From: Rheinheimera mesophila
GTDB taxonomy: Bacteria; Pseudomonadota; Gammaproteobacteria; Enterobacterales; Alteromonadaceae
Direction: 5' to 3'
Length of the DNA: 41,998 nucleotides
Assembly (NCBI RefSeq): GCF_000986865.1
Contig: NZ_LAVS01000025.1
Coordinates: forward strand, 1 to 41,998
The position numbers and the translations under genes are program-made. The stretch's first letter is position 1; every line of letters begins with the position of its first letter. Of the stretch, positions 18,016-27,362 are shown piece after piece. The notes beneath the pieces are model-generated. The model saw only the letters and a list, made by a program, of their open reading frames with translations, ran no database searches and was not told where the DNA came from.

Positions 18016-18273
18016 TTATTCCATCTCGTCCATTTCGCCTGCACCAGTACCATGGCTGGCCATAGTATTGACAGCACGAGCTGGCACTACAGTAGAAATG
18101 GCATGTTTGTAGACCATTTGGCTGACTGTGTTTTTCAGAAGGATCACAAATTGATCGAAAGACTCGATTTGCCCCTGCAATTTAATACCGTTCACCAAAT
18201 AAATCGACACTGGGATACGCTCGCGTCTTAAAGTATTTAAAAACGGGTCTTGTAACGATTGGCCCTTTGCCAT
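18016..18273 (-). CDS. hfq: RNA chaperone Hfq
   Basis: 85 residues. It has the canonical Sm1 ([24 protein letters not shown], spanning the proximal face) and Sm2 (YKHAIST) regions, with the rim arginines RRER intact. Residues from about 70 form a short, acidic-ended tail (GEMDEME), shorter than that of E. coli Hfq (102 residues). The hexamer binds sRNAs and mRNA A-rich tracts. It lies 96 bases after miaA, in an AT-rich gap that may contain a separate hfq promoter. Confidence 0.98.
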   Translation of the reverse strand: MAKGQSLQDPFLNTLRRERIPVSIYLVNGIKLQGQIESFDQFVILLKNTVSQMVYKHAISTVVPARAVNTMASHGTGAGEMDEME

Positions 18274-18369
18274 TTTCGCTTTCCTTATTTCTAATTATGT
18301 TTCTCAATATGTGGATTATTATATTATTTTCAAGTCGTTAAATAACAACTTTTTTTCAATTATCTTTAA

Positions 18370-19290
18370 CTAGCTTAGCGAAGTTAAAATGGCTTGCAAG
18401 TTTTCGGCCTGTTTGTCTTCAGTTTTTAACCAATTCAGTTCAGGCCAACTACGTAACCAGGTCAGTTGCCGTTTCGCCAGTTGACGAGTGGCCGCGATGC
18501 CCTGATCAATCATCTCCTGCTCAGACAATTGTCCTTGCAGATGCAACCACATCTGACGATAACCCACACAACGCATCGAGGGTAAATCCAAATGCAGGTC
18601 GGGTCTTTGCATCAGCGTTTTGACTTCCTCTGCAAAACCAGCGTCCAGCATTTGCCGGAATCTGACAGCTATACGCTGATGAAGTTCAGAGCGATCTGTT
18701 GGATTGATAGCAAATTGTTGCACCTGATATGGAAAAGGCTCACCTTTTTGCTCTGTCAGCTCAGTCAGACTCTTGCCGGTTAATCGATACACCTCCACAG
18801 CCCGGTTGACCCGCTGCGGATCGTTCGGATGAATACGAGCCGCCGACACCGGATCAAATTCTGCCAGTTGCTGATGCAAATAGCCCCAGCCATGCTCTGC
18901 TGCTTCAGCCTCTATCTGCTGCCGTATTTGTGGATCGGCTTCAGGCAAAGGCGATATACCCTGCAACAAGGTACGGAAGTACAACATAGTGCCGCCCACC
19001 AAAATAGCGGTTTTCCCCTTGCTGTGGATATCAGCAATAAGTCGTAATGCATCGGTGCGAAAATCTGCGGCTGAATAGGCTAACGCAGGGTCAAGAATAT
19101 CAATAAGGTGATGGGGTGCCTCTGACAGCTCTGCCGCTGTAGGTTTGGCTGTGCCTATATCCATGCCTTGATAAATCAAAGCGCTGTCGACACTAATCAA
19201 CTCAGACGGGATGCTTTTATACAGCTCGATAGCCAAGGCAGTTTTACCACTGGCGGTCGGCCCCATTAAAAAAATAACTTTAGGATCCAT
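18370..19290 (-). CDS. miaA: tRNA dimethylallyltransferase
   Basis: 306 residues. P-loop [14 protein letters not shown] (about 10-23), then [19 protein letters not shown], the conserved segment binding A37 of the anticodon loop, and the C-terminal [15 protein letters not shown]. It adds dimethylallyl to N6 of adenosine 37 in tRNAs reading UNN codons. The start overlaps mutL by 11 bases, so the genes are coupled in the classical mutL-miaA-hfq order. Confidence 0.97.
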   Translation of the reverse strand: MDPKVIFLMGPTASGKTALAIELYKSIPSELISVDSALIYQGMDIGTAKPTAAELSEAPHHLIDILDPALAYSAADFRTDALRLIADIHSKGKTAILVGGTMLYFRTLLQGISPLPEADPQIRQQIEAEAAEHGWGYLHQQLAEFDPVSAARIHPNDPQRVNRAVEVYRLTGKSLTELTEQKGEPFPYQVQQFAINPTDRSELHQRIAVRFRQMLDAGFAEEVKTLMQRPDLHLDLPSMRCVGYRQMWLHLQGQLSEQEMIDQGIAATRQLAKRQLTWLRSWPELNWLKTEDKQAENLQAILTSLS

Positions 19291-21013
19291 CTGAGTCCTG
19301 TAATAGCTGAATAGCGGCTGTTAAGTCCAGCGGCACAGCGTGCCAGTGCGGTCCCTGTTGACTTAATAGCGGAAAATGTTTCTTTAAAACAGCAGCCTGC
19401 AGTACTCCAGAGTGTAGCAACTGGCGTAGTAATGAGCTTAACAGTTGTGCATCTTGCTGCTGTAACCAGTCTTGCCACCATAGAGGCAACCACTGCGCTA
19501 CGGCACTTTGCCGCAACCAGGCGGGCACAGCCCTGACAATCAAGGTTTGATTATTGACTAAAAAATCAAAACCTAAATGGCTTAATAAATCGGCGTTGCT
19601 GAGCAAAAACTCCTGTTCTGGCTGTTGCAACGCCAGTCGTACTGGCATTAACAAAGGCAAAGGCGAGGCGCCCTGCTCCAGCCACAATCTGGCCGCGCTT
19701 GCTGCAATATCAACCACCCATACTTGATCTGAACCAGAACAAAGCAGATAACGATTCTGACTGATTAGAGCATTGTCTTGCAGGGCAGAAGCTGCAGGCT
19801 CCGGACTCTGAACTTTTTCCGCAAAAACCGGCCAACTTTGTGCTGCAGGCTGTGCCACTGCAGGCCGGTAAGGCTGGCCAACATAAGCCGAAGGTCGGGC
19901 GGCATAAGCTGAAGGCGGGCTATAGCCTGATGCAGGTTTAAGCGCCGGAGCTTCCGGCATAGAGAAATCCGACGATGCTGCTGGTGCAACAGCCTCAATC
20001 CTCTGTTGCTGTGGTTCTAACTGCAACAGCGCATTGGTTAATGCTGATGCGACAAAGTCGTGTACTAATCGGGCCTGATGAAAGCGGACTTCGTGTTTGG
20101 CCGGATGTACGTTGACATCAACCTGCCGGGGGTTAATGTCCAGATACAACACAAAAGCGGGCTGCTGTTCAGCGCTTAACATAGAGCCATACGCCTGACG
20201 GATCGCATGATTGAGCAACTTGTCTTTCATCATACGGCCATTGACATAGCTGTACTGGCATTGCAATTGTTCTTTGCAGGCTGAAGGTTGCAACAGCCAG
20301 CCCCAAAGTTTTAAGTCGTCATAAGCCACTTCAACAAAAGCAGCTTGTTCTAAAAAGTTCTTGCCACATAAAGCGGCTACACGTTTTTGCTGCGCTTCGC
20401 GGCTATCGGCTTTTTTCAGTTGCCGGACTGTTTGACCGTTATGGCTTAAGGTCCAACTGACATCAAAGCGGCTGAGTGCCAGCCGTTTCACTAACTCATC
20501 AATATGCGCAAACTCAGTTTTATCGCTGCGCAAAAACTTACGCCGCGCCGGTGTATTAAAAAACAAGTCCAGCACTTCGATGCTACTGCCATCCGGATGC
20601 GCTGCAGGTTTAATTTGTACCTGCATATCACGGCCTTCAGCATAGGCTTGCCAGGCTTTATCCTGAGAGGCAGGTTTAGAGGTTAAGGTCAGACGGGAAA
20701 CCGAACTGATAGAGGCTAAAGCTTCACCGCGAAAGCCAAGACTAACAATTTGCTCCAAATCATCCAGAGAGCTGATTTTACTGGTGGCATGCCGGCTTAA
20801 TGCCAGGGCTAACTCCGCTTCCGGGATACCAGAGCCATTGTCCCGAATCAGGATTTTTTTACTGCCACCACGCTCAATCTCAATCAAAATTTGATCAGCA
20901 CCCGCATCCAGGCTGTTTTCAACCAGCTCTTTGACGACAGAGGCAGGACGTTCTACCACTTCGCCTGCGGCGATCTGGTTGGCCAGTTGAGCGGGTAAAA
21001 TTCGAATAGGCAT
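19280..21013 (-). CDS. mutL: DNA mismatch repair protein MutL
   Basis: 577 residues. The GHKL ATPase domain has [12 protein letters not shown] (about 31-42), DNGSGIP and [10 protein letters not shown], then [11 protein letters not shown] and the [11 protein letters not shown] segment near residue 310. A Pro/Ala/Ser-rich linker (about 345-425, with [17 protein letters not shown]) joins the C-terminal dimerisation domain. No DQHAAxERxxYE endonuclease motif is visible, which fits a MutH-dependent MutL. Slightly shorter than E. coli (615), from the linker. Overlaps amiB by one base (TGATG). Confidence 0.96.
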   Translation of the reverse strand: MPIRILPAQLANQIAAGEVVERPASVVKELVENSLDAGADQILIEIERGGSKKILIRDNGSGIPEAELALALSRHATSKISSLDDLEQIVSLGFRGEALASISSVSRLTLTSKPASQDKAWQAYAEGRDMQVQIKPAAHPDGSSIEVLDLFFNTPARRKFLRSDKTEFAHIDELVKRLALSRFDVSWTLSHNGQTVRQLKKADSREAQQKRVAALCGKNFLEQAAFVEVAYDDLKLWGWLLQPSACKEQLQCQYSYVNGRMMKDKLLNHAIRQAYGSMLSAEQQPAFVLYLDINPRQVDVNVHPAKHEVRFHQARLVHDFVASALTNALLQLEPQQQRIEAVAPAASSDFSMPEAPALKPASGYSPPSAYAARPSAYVGQPYRPAVAQPAAQSWPVFAEKVQSPEPAASALQDNALISQNRYLLCSGSDQVWVVDIAASAARLWLEQGASPLPLLMPVRLALQQPEQEFLLSNADLLSHLGFDFLVNNQTLIVRAVPAWLRQSAVAQWLPLWWQDWLQQQDAQLLSSLLRQLLHSGVLQAAVLKKHFPLLSQQGPHWHAVPLDLTAAIQLLQDSDGS

Positions 21014-22461
21014 CAGGGGATCCGAAGTGTCTGGCCAATCAGGATGTTGTCACTTTTCAGATTATTATGCCGACGAAGTTCAGCCATGCTGACGCCATAC
21101 TGCTTGGCTACTTTGGATAACGACTCTCCCCGTTTGACCTTGTGGGTACGACCCCTACTACTGCTGGTAACGGCCGTGCTATTTTGCTGAACCGGTAATA
21201 CGGTAGGCAAAGTGCGTCCATTAGTTTTGTGGGCGGCAAACAACGAGTCAGCAGGAGGCGATTTTTCGAAATATCGTTTCACGGCTCTGAAAATCGCCTG
21301 CGCCAGTTTGTGCTGATGATTCGGATCTTTCAGTAAACGTTCTTCGTTATAGTTGGAGATAAAACCAGTTTCTACCAAAATAGACGGAATATCAGGCGCT
21401 TTTAACACAGCCAGACTGGCCGCTTGCGGCTCTTTTTTATGCAAATGCGCCACAGTCGACATTTCACGCAGAACTTCTTTGGCTACTTCAAACCCTGTAA
21501 CCATCGAATGATTCATCGACAAATCCAATACGGTTTGTGCCAGATAACGCTCATTCGCAGAGTCTTTAATCACCTCAGCGACGCCGCCTAATAACTCCGA
21601 ATGTTGTTCGGTTTGTTCCAGCATCCGCCCCACTTCAGTAGTTGCCCGGCGCATCGACAAGACCCAGACAGAAGCACCATGAGCTTTACGGTTTTGCACT
21701 GCATCTGCGTGAATAGAGATTAATAAATCAGCCTGTTTTTGCCGTGCGATCTCAGGTCTTTTATTTGGATGGATATAATAGTCACCAGTACGGGTCAGCA
21801 CAGCTTTTAAACCAGGCTGTTGATTAATCATCGCTGCTAACTGCCGTGATACTGACTGAGTAATCACTTTTTCATGGGTGCCTTTGGGTCCAACAGCGCC
21901 TGGGTCTTGGCCACCATGACCTGCATCAATAGCGATGATAATATCCCGGCCTGTAGCTCTGCTGCTCAGAGCCCCTGGTGATGCCGACTGAACTGGCGGA
22001 GAAACAACAGGAGCTGCAGCCGATGAAGTGATTGCAGCCACTGGCGCCGCCTGCTTGCCAGAGGATAGCGCCGCCTGAGCTTTTAAATCTACCACCAACC
22101 TATGACCGTATGGCGGTGACGGAGGTAAAGAAAAAATACTGTCATTGACCGGAAACGCCAGTTCTATCACCACAGCAGTGGCAGCACTGGGTGTTCTGCT
22201 GGCATACACACGCTTCACTAAAGGCGAGTCACCACTGATGGTACCAATATTCAGGCTATTTACACCTGCCAGCTCTATTTCCAAACGACTCGGATTACTT
22301 AAGCGTTTCACTTTGTGGGAGGGGGCATTGGCCAAATCCAATACCAGTCGGGTATTATCAGGCGCATGCCAGATCCGCACACCTTTGACACTGTTCACTG
22401 CCCAGCTCTGGCTAGAGGCAAGCAGCAGCATCAGTACAACAGCCCTCAGCATCAGACTCAT
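21013..22461 (-). CDS. amiB: N-acetylmuramoyl-L-alanine amidase AmiB with LysM domain
   Basis: 482 residues from the ATG at 22461, which overlaps the tsaE stop as ATGA and has GGAG eight bases before it. An in-frame ATG at 22479 would add six residues. A signal peptide ([19 protein letters not shown]) is followed by an AMIN domain (about 25-125), a Ser/Ala/Pro linker, the zinc amidase_3 domain with [21 protein letters not shown] and [11 protein letters not shown], and a C-terminal LysM motif ([18 protein letters not shown]). It cleaves septal peptidoglycan in the periplasm during daughter cell separation, normally activated by EnvC or NlpD. Confidence 0.94.
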   Translation of the reverse strand: MSLMLRAVVLMLLLASSQSWAVNSVKGVRIWHAPDNTRLVLDLANAPSHKVKRLSNPSRLEIELAGVNSLNIGTISGDSPLVKRVYASRTPSAATAVVIELAFPVNDSIFSLPPSPPYGHRLVVDLKAQAALSSGKQAAPVAAITSSAAAPVVSPPVQSASPGALSSRATGRDIIIAIDAGHGGQDPGAVGPKGTHEKVITQSVSRQLAAMINQQPGLKAVLTRTGDYYIHPNKRPEIARQKQADLLISIHADAVQNRKAHGASVWVLSMRRATTEVGRMLEQTEQHSELLGGVAEVIKDSANERYLAQTVLDLSMNHSMVTGFEVAKEVLREMSTVAHLHKKEPQAASLAVLKAPDIPSILVETGFISNYNEERLLKDPNHQHKLAQAIFRAVKRYFEKSPPADSLFAAHKTNGRTLPTVLPVQQNSTAVTSSSRGRTHKVKRGESLSKVAKQYGVSMAELRRHNNLKSDNILIGQTLRIP

Positions 22462-22943
22462 TGAGCCTGCTCCCAGCATTGCTTTATTGCAGTTAACCAG
22501 GACTCAGCCTCAGCATGGTTCGCTCTGACCTGCAACTGGCGTTGATTTTGCTCAATCTGTAACTGCAGCTCCAGGTCAGCGTCTGCCAATAACCCATAAC
22601 CTCGCTCAGGCCATTCAATCAGGCACAAGTTGCCTTTAGAGAAATAGTCACGAATGCCCATAAATTCCAGCTCTTCCGGATCGCGCAGCCGATACAAGTC
22701 AAAATGGAAGATGTGCTGATCAGCAATAGTGTAGGGTTCGACTAAGGTGTAAGTCGGGCTTTTCACATTGCCCTGATGCCCCATAGCCTGCAATAAACCA
22801 CGGCTAAAGGTGGTTTTACCTGCCCCTAAATCGCCCTGCAAATACACTACTGCTCCGTGGCGTAAATGGGGGGCAAATAAGGCGGCTAATGCCAAAGTAG
22901 CGGCTTCATCCGCTAAATGAAAAATGTAGCTTTGAGCTGTCAT
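22458..22943 (-). CDS. tsaE: TsaE, tRNA t6A biosynthesis ATPase
   Basis: 161 residues. Walker [18 protein letters not shown] (about 35-51), TYTLVEPY switch region, [18 protein letters not shown] and LIEWPERG are the family signatures. It works with TsaB, TsaC and TsaD to put threonylcarbamoyl on adenosine 37 of ANN-decoding tRNAs, powering the cycle by ATP hydrolysis. First gene of the tsaE-amiB-mutL-miaA-hfq series. In E. coli a NAD(P)HX epimerase gene (yjeF/nnr) usually precedes it; here the divergent queG does. Confidence 0.95.
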   Translation of the reverse strand: MTAQSYIFHLADEAATLALAALFAPHLRHGAVVYLQGDLGAGKTTFSRGLLQAMGHQGNVKSPTYTLVEPYTIADQHIFHFDLYRLRDPEELEFMGIRDYFSKGNLCLIEWPERGYGLLADADLELQLQIEQNQRQLQVRANHAEAESWLTAIKQCWEQAQ

Positions 22944-23179
22944 CTGTACCTAAGCTGAGTGTTCTCAGTCGTCACAATTTTTTAAGCGCACGTGCTGTTT
23001 TAATCCAGCAGAAGAATTGAGCGTTATGCTAACAAAAACAGCGCAGTGCAGCCAGTTTCTTTCTATGTCCTTTGTCTTTGAAGCTGCAGCTTGAATTAAT
23101 TTGGCTCTACACACGGGACAAAGTAAAACCGGATCGGCTTTTATGCTAAAGTGCGCGGCGAAACTCAGTGGATCTCAGT

Positions 23180-24319
23180 ATGACCAGCACCATTAATTGG
23201 CAGCAGCTTGCAGAACAAATTAAAGTCTGGGGCCAACAACTTGGCTTCCAGCAGATAGGTATTACCGATACAGATTTAACCTCGGAAGAGCCTAAATTGC
23301 AGCAATGGCTGGATGCTGGTTTTCACGGTGAAATGGACTATATGGCCGCTCATGGCATGAAAAGAGCACGGCCTGCCGAGTTGCACCCTGGCACTATCCG
23401 GGTGATCAGTGCACGGATGGATTACTTACCAGAGCATGCGCAGTTTGCTGCGAATCTAGCCGATCCTTCGATGGCTTATATCAGCCGTTATGCTTTGGGA
23501 CGGGATTACCATAAACTGATCCGCAACCGCCTAAAACAGTTAGGCGAGCGGATAGAAAAAGAATTGGGGGCTTTGGGTTTCCGGCCTTTTGTCGATTCAG
23601 CCCCTATTCTGGAGCGGCCTTTGGCGGTGAAAGCTGGTTTAGGCTGGCAAGGTAAACATAGTCTGGTGTTGAATCAGGAGGCTGGTTCCTGGTTTTTCCT
23701 CGGCGAATTGCTGGTTGATATTCCGCTGCCTGTTGATCCTGTGCATACAGGGGACTGCGGCACTTGTGTCGCTTGCCTGACTATCTGCCCAACTCAAGCC
23801 ATAGTTGCACCTTACACAGTGGACGCCAGACGCTGTATCTCTTATCTGACGATTGAGCTGCAAGGTGCTATTCCGGAAGAGTTCCGGCCTTTATTGGGCA
23901 ACCGTATTTACGGTTGTGATGATTGCCAACTGGTTTGCCCAGTCAACAGAGCAGCCAAAACCACCCAAGAGCAAGACTTTCAGCGCAGGCCACAGTGGCT
24001 GAATACATCTTTGCTGGAGTTATGGCGCTGGAGCGAAGCTGAATTTCTGCGTTATACCGAGGGTTCTGCCATTCGCCGGATCGGCTATCAGCGTTGGCAA
24101 CGTAACATTGCCGTGGCCTTGGGCAATGCACCTTTTGATCCTGTGATTGTCGATGCGTTAGAGCAACAACTGGCGCAGAGCTCTGAATTGGTGGCGGAGC
24201 ATATTCGGTGGGCTTTGGGACAACAGCAGAAAAAAAGCCTGTTGCAAAACAATCTCTTAAACCGTCAGACCGACCGATTAATTCGGGTTATTCAGAAGGG
24301 GTTACCACGGGATGCCTGA
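23180..24319 (+). CDS. queG: Epoxyqueuosine reductase QueG
   Basis: 379 residues from the ATG at 23180; an in-frame GTG lies four codons upstream at 23168. The N-terminal GFQQIGITDTDL and the central SYALGRDYHKLIRNRLKQL are family blocks. Two 4Fe-4S motifs follow: CGTCVACLTICPTQAI and CDDCQLVCPVNR. A C-terminal HEAT-like region ends the protein. It reduces epoxyqueuosine to queuosine in tRNAs with GUN anticodons, using cobalamin and iron-sulfur clusters. It is divergent from tsaE with a 236-base gap, and its last 32 bases overlap the convergent DUF1289 gene. Confidence 0.94.
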   Translation: MTSTINWQQLAEQIKVWGQQLGFQQIGITDTDLTSEEPKLQQWLDAGFHGEMDYMAAHGMKRARPAELHPGTIRVISARMDYLPEHAQFAANLADPSMAYISRYALGRDYHKLIRNRLKQLGERIEKELGALGFRPFVDSAPILERPLAVKAGLGWQGKHSLVLNQEAGSWFFLGELLVDIPLPVDPVHTGDCGTCVACLTICPTQAIVAPYTVDARRCISYLTIELQGAIPEEFRPLLGNRIYGCDDCQLVCPVNRAAKTTQEQDFQRRPQWLNTSLLELWRWSEAEFLRYTEGSAIRRIGYQRWQRNIAVALGNAPFDPVIVDALEQQLAQSSELVAEHIRWALGQQQKKSLLQNNLLNRQTDRLIRVIQKGLPRDA

Positions 24320-24491
24320 GGTCAAACTGTGGCTTAGCTGCCAAACGCCGCTGTGCCTCCTGTAAAATCTGCAGCTTCTGACTGTGGCTCGCAGTGTGCC
24401 AGTCTTTAATTTCCTGCAAAGTACGGCCACAGCCCAAACAAACATCCGCGTGATTTAAACAGCATATGCGGTTACAGGGTGATGCAGGCAT
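24288..24491 (-). CDS. DUF1289 small cysteine-rich protein
   Basis: 67 residues from the ATG at 24491, chosen because GGAG lies seven bases upstream (ACGGAGACTTCTATG); in-frame ATGs at 24518 and 24539 would lengthen it. SPCNRICCLNHADVCLGCGRT gives the family pattern C-x3-C-x(6-8)-C-x2-C, probably a metal site, followed by EIKDWHTASHSQKLQIL. Function unknown; homologues are widespread and small. It overlaps the end of queG on the opposite strand. Confidence 0.85.
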   Translation of the reverse strand: MPASPCNRICCLNHADVCLGCGRTLQEIKDWHTASHSQKLQILQEAQRRLAAKPQFDLRHPVVTPSE

Positions 24492-24542
24492 AGAAGTCTC
24501 CGTTATTGGGTTAATCATAGCCTGCCACAACGATTCCACACT

Positions 24543-25037
24543 TTATTTTCTTTGCTTAGGTACCCAGGCCCAGACAAACTCTGCGATCACAGGCTCCACA
24601 TTCAGCTCATCGGTGATCGTAACCAAAATCCTGATATCGCCTTTTTCGGTGTCGCGAATAAACTGAATTTGCTCATCTGTCAGTGCAGTGGTTGCCACCA
24701 ACTTGCCCGTTGCTCGTTTGACGTAATTCAACTGCATCGACTTTAACAGCGGAATACGATCGTCTGGTACATGCAAACCCACTAAAAAGCCGCTGGCTGA
24801 CTCGCCCAGCAAGGCCATAGCCGCAGCATGCACAGACCCAATATGATTTTGCACCTTGGTTTTATTGGCCAGACTTAACTGCGCCTGTTGAAAATTTAAC
24901 AGATCAACTTTGACCGAAGCCGTACCGGCAAACTTCACCGCTTTACCAAATAACAAGCTCAATAAAGGCGAGTGGAGCCAGGGCGAGTAGTTATTAATTT
25001 TGGCGACATAACGGCCAAGTTTATTGATGGCTTTCAT
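24543..25037 (-). CDS. DUF4442 hot-dog fold thioesterase-like protein
   Basis: 164 residues. The pattern NHIGSVHAAAMALLGESASG matches the central helix of hot-dog fold proteins of the DUF4442/YiiD C-terminal type, with conserved N and H residues where PaaI-like thioesterases hold the catalytic water. LKSMQLNYVKRATGKLVATT forms the following strands. The likely role is acyl-CoA thioester hydrolysis, but the substrate is unknown. AGGT lies before the start. It is 51 bases upstream of the DUF1289 gene on the same strand, so the two may be co-transcribed. Confidence 0.8.
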   Translation of the reverse strand: MKAINKLGRYVAKINNYSPWLHSPLLSLLFGKAVKFAGTASVKVDLLNFQQAQLSLANKTKVQNHIGSVHAAAMALLGESASGFLVGLHVPDDRIPLLKSMQLNYVKRATGKLVATTALTDEQIQFIRDTEKGDIRILVTITDELNVEPVIAEFVWAWVPKQRK

Positions 25038-25170
25038 ACTGGTCTTACCTCATAACTTATTTCGGCAAAGATAGCAGTAATAAAATCAGGCAGCAAGTTG
25101 GCTTCAGGGCAAAAAAAGCTGTTATCAAGAATAAAATCAAAACAGGAGTTTTACACATAAGCAGAAATTT

Positions 25171-25246
25171 TGGAGCGGGCAACGAGGCTCGAACTCGTGA
25201 CTTCGACCTTGGCAAGGTCGCGCTCTACCAACACAACTATGCCCGC
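25171..25246 (-). tRNA. tRNA-Gly(GCC)-like copy with altered D-arm, possible pseudogene
   Basis: 76 bases with encoded CCA. The acceptor stem GCGGGC/GCCCGC, anticodon arm CGACC-TTGCCAA-GGTCG and T-arm ACGAG-TTCGAGC-CTCGT are intact. Against the two neighbouring copies, the D-stem reads GTTG instead of GCTC and is followed by T in place of A. This changes C11 to U, C13 to G and the near-universal A14 to U, and there is also a G45 to A change. The G13-G22 pair and the U8-A14 tertiary contact are lost. Probably impaired or dead; it is the last copy in the transcription direction. Confidence 0.75.
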
Positions 25247-25295
25247 ATGGGTTTGTATTGATTAGATTAAGTTTATTACTTGGGAAATATAAATT

Positions 25296-25371
25296 TGGAG
25301 CGGGCAACGAGGCTCGAACTCGTGACCTCGACCTTGGCAAGGTCGCGCTCTACCAACTGAGCTATGCCCGC
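25296..25371 (-). tRNA. glyV: tRNA-Gly(GCC)
   Basis: A full 76-base cloverleaf with CCA. Acceptor GCGGGCA, D-arm GCTC-AGTTGGTA-GAGC, anticodon loop TTGCCAA (GCC), T-loop TTCGAGC and acceptor GCCCGC-TCCA. It reads GGC/GGU glycine codons. Second of three tandem copies, 49 bases from its neighbour. Confidence 0.97.
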
Positions 25372-25390
25372 ATGGATGTGTTCTTTGATA

Positions 25391-25417
25391 AAACTTGTTG
25401 TTGGTTAACAAGTTTTA
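25391..25417 (-). repeat. Hairpin in the spacer between tRNA-Gly copies
   Basis: AAAACTTGTT pairs with AACAAGTTTT across a seven-base loop, giving a ten-base AT-rich stem between the first and second transcribed tRNA-Gly genes. It may guide tRNA processing or act as a weak terminator. The other spacer (25247-25295) does not contain it. Confidence 0.55.
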
Positions 25418-25420
25418 ATT

Positions 25421-25496
25421 TGGAGCGGGCAACGAGGCTCGAACTCGTGACCTCGACCTTGGCAAGGTCGCGCTCTACCAACTGAGCTATGCCCGC
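25421..25496 (-). tRNA. glyW: tRNA-Gly(GCC)
   Basis: Identical over the full 76 bases to the copy at 25296-25371, with CCA encoded. First of the three in the direction of transcription. Multiple glycine GCC genes in tandem are normal in gammaproteobacteria. Confidence 0.97.
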
Positions 25497-25547
25497 TTCC
25501 TGTGTTAGTACTCTGTGCTCTTTATCTTGGTTCTAAAGAAGAGTACT

Positions 25548-25584
25548 AAAAACACCGCTTCAATCGATTTTTCGTTCGAAGCGG
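25548..25584 (-). terminator. Hairpin between orn and the tRNA-Gly cluster
   Basis: On the minus strand CCGCTTC (plus 25578-25584) pairs with GAAGCGG (plus 25555-25561) across a 16-base loop, followed by TGTTTTT (plus 25548-25554). This looks like an intrinsic terminator for orn, but it lies just downstream of a candidate tRNA promoter (25590-25617), so it may instead be in the tRNA leader. Confidence 0.5.
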
Positions 25585-25589
25585 CGCGC

Positions 25590-25617
25590 ATTTTACAAAA
25601 TTCCTTGGCCTTTGCAA
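25590..25617 (-). promoter_or_regulatory. Candidate stable-RNA promoter for the tRNA-Gly cluster
   Basis: On the minus strand TTGCAA (plus 25612-25617), a 16-base spacer and TAAAAT (plus 25590-25595) are followed at once by GCGCGCC, a GC-rich discriminator typical of stringently controlled rRNA/tRNA promoters. It lies about 95 bases before the first tRNA. Inferred from sequence only. Confidence 0.45.
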
Positions 25618-25623
25618 GAGATT

Positions 25624-26175
25624 TTATTCAGGAATTTTGAAAAAATGTTTTTTATAAACTGCTAATTCCGCAATAGATTCCCGGATATCATCAAGCGCCA
25701 AGTGACTTGATGACTTTTTAACCAGCTTAGTCACTTCAGGATACCATCTTCTGGCTAACTCTTTTACCGTGCTGACATCCAGATTACGGTAGTGGAAAAA
25801 GGCTTCAAATTCCGGCGCATACTTGACTAAAAAACGTCTGTCCTGACCAATGCTGTTACCACACATCGGAGACTTGCCTGCGGAAACATAGGCAGACAGG
25901 AAATTGATGGTTTGCGCCACAGCTTCGGCCAAATCCGTTTCACTGTCCAGACAACGTTTCGTCAGACCACTTTTACCATGAGTTTCAGTACACCACTCGT
26001 CCATCGCATCTAACACTGCTTTTGGTGTTTTAATGGCGAAAACCGGGCCTTCCGCAAGAATATTTAACTGGCTGTCGGTCACTATAGTGGCCATTTCTAA
26101 AATTACGTCTTTTTCCGGATCCAGGCCAGTCATTTCCAGATCGATCCACACCAGATTATTGTCGTTACTTGCCAT
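25624..26175 (-). CDS. orn: Oligoribonuclease
   Basis: 183 residues of the DEDDh exonuclease family. [14 protein letters not shown] holds the first two acidic residues (D, E), [12 protein letters not shown] the third D, and [11 protein letters not shown] the catalytic H and last D. It degrades two- to five-base RNA (chiefly dinucleotides) at the end of mRNA decay and after cyclic di-GMP linearisation. Length matches the E. coli enzyme (181). AAAGG lies eight bases before the ATG. It is divergent from rsgA, the usual orn/rsgA arrangement. Confidence 0.97.
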   Translation of the reverse strand: MASNDNNLVWIDLEMTGLDPEKDVILEMATIVTDSQLNILAEGPVFAIKTPKAVLDAMDEWCTETHGKSGLTKRCLDSETDLAEAVAQTINFLSAYVSAGKSPMCGNSIGQDRRFLVKYAPEFEAFFHYRNLDVSTVKELARRWYPEVTKLVKKSSSHLALDDIRESIAELAVYKKHFFKIPE

Positions 26176-26304
26176 GCTTTATACCTTTGGTTAGATGCAG
26201 CCAGTTTTGCTGCTTTGTAACTTGCCCGAATAGCGGTATCATACTATGCCTTAAGCAAAGTAAAAACCGCCGCAGTCAGGCGACAGTAAAGGCACAAGGC
26301 CACA

Positions 26305-27348
26305 GTGACCAAAAAAAAGCACCTCAATCAACGCCAGCATCAACGTATAGCCGCCAATCAGGATCGTCGTTTAGCCCGCGCTCAGACGAAAGCCAGCAAA
26401 CCAGAGCTGGATTCTGACTTATTAGCGGAAGCTGAACATGGGTTGGTGATCAGTCGTTTTGGTCAACATGCCGATATTGAAGATAGCTCAGGCCAGATTT
26501 TTCGCTGCAATATCCGCCGCACTGTCAACTCCTTAGTGACAGGAGACAAAGTGGTGTTTCGCCGCACTAAAGTACCGGGTGGTGGCCCTGAGGGTGTAGT
26601 CGAAGCGGTCGCGGAGCGTGAATCTGTATTACTACGCCCCGACTTTTACGATGGCTTAAAACCTGTAGCGGCTAATATAGATTTGATGATTATTGTCTCT
26701 GCCGTTCTACCTGCGTTTTCACTGAATATAGTCGACCGCTATTTAATAGCGGCCGAGGCCATGCATATCAAGCCTCTGTTATTACTCAATAAAATCGATT
26801 TGTTAACCAAAGAACAGCGAGCAGAAGTTGATCAGCAACTGGCGATTTATCAGAAGATTGGTTACGAGTTTTTATTATTGAGTGCCAAAACAGGTGAAGG
26901 TACAGCTCAGTTGGACGCTTATCTGAAACAAGGCGTCAGTATTTTTGTCGGTCAGTCTGGCGTTGGCAAATCTTCTTTAGTGAATAACCTGCTGCCGGAT
27001 ATTTCTGCTGAAACACGCGAAGTCTCCGAAAACTCAGGTTTAGGCCAACATACCACTACCACAGCACGCTTGTATCACTTGCCGGATGGCGGCGATTTAA
27101 TAGATTCGCCCGGTATTCGCGAATTTGCCTTGTGGCATTTGGAACCAGAACAAATTGCTTTAGGTTATCCTGAATTTAAAGACTGGCTGGGCCGCTGTAA
27201 ATTCCGCGACTGTAAGCATTTGAACGATCCGGGCTGTGCTTTACAACACGCCGTCAGCATTGGTGAAATTCACCCGGAGCGTTTTGCTAATTACCATAAA
27301 ATCCTGCTGAGTATGGCGCAGGACAAACCGAATTATTTTCAACCCTGA
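26305..27348 (+). CDS. rsgA: RsgA, ribosome small subunit-dependent GTPase
   Basis: 347 residues with a GTG start at 26305 preceded by AAGG six bases away. A basic tail ([13 protein letters not shown]) precedes an OB-fold, then a [18 protein letters not shown] GTPase with G4 NKID before G1 [12 protein letters not shown] and G3 DSPGIREF. The C-terminal zinc domain has [14 protein letters not shown]. It binds 30S subunits late in assembly and hydrolyses GTP to release RbfA and allow maturation. Fourteen bases separate it from psd, so the two form an operon. Confidence 0.96.
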   Translation: MTKKKHLNQRQHQRIAANQDRRLARAQTKASKPELDSDLLAEAEHGLVISRFGQHADIEDSSGQIFRCNIRRTVNSLVTGDKVVFRRTKVPGGGPEGVVEAVAERESVLLRPDFYDGLKPVAANIDLMIIVSAVLPAFSLNIVDRYLIAAEAMHIKPLLLLNKIDLLTKEQRAEVDQQLAIYQKIGYEFLLLSAKTGEGTAQLDAYLKQGVSIFVGQSGVGKSSLVNNLLPDISAETREVSENSGLGQHTTTTARLYHLPDGGDLIDSPGIREFALWHLEPEQIALGYPEFKDWLGRCKFRDCKHLNDPGCALQHAVSIGEIHPERFANYHKILLSMAQDKPNYFQP

Positions 27349-27362
27349 GGTTTAAATCCACT

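Noticed and set aside
18000-18077. 26-codon upstream extension of hflX inside hfq
   Set aside because: The extension overlaps the hfq coding end and has no similarity to HflX N-termini.
25137-25340. 67-codon minus-strand frame across the tRNA-Gly copies
   Set aside because: It is a frame through tRNA sequence and has no independent support.
25258-25485. Open frame of 75 codons reading through two tRNA-Gly genes (GNEARTRDLDLGKVALYQLSYAR)
   Set aside because: This peptide is the well-known spurious translation of the antisense of tRNA-Gly; the DNA is explained fully by the tRNA genes.
25171-25496. Three near-identical units considered as a CRISPR-like or mobile repeat array
   Set aside because: The units are 76-base tRNA genes with cloverleaf structure and CCA ends.
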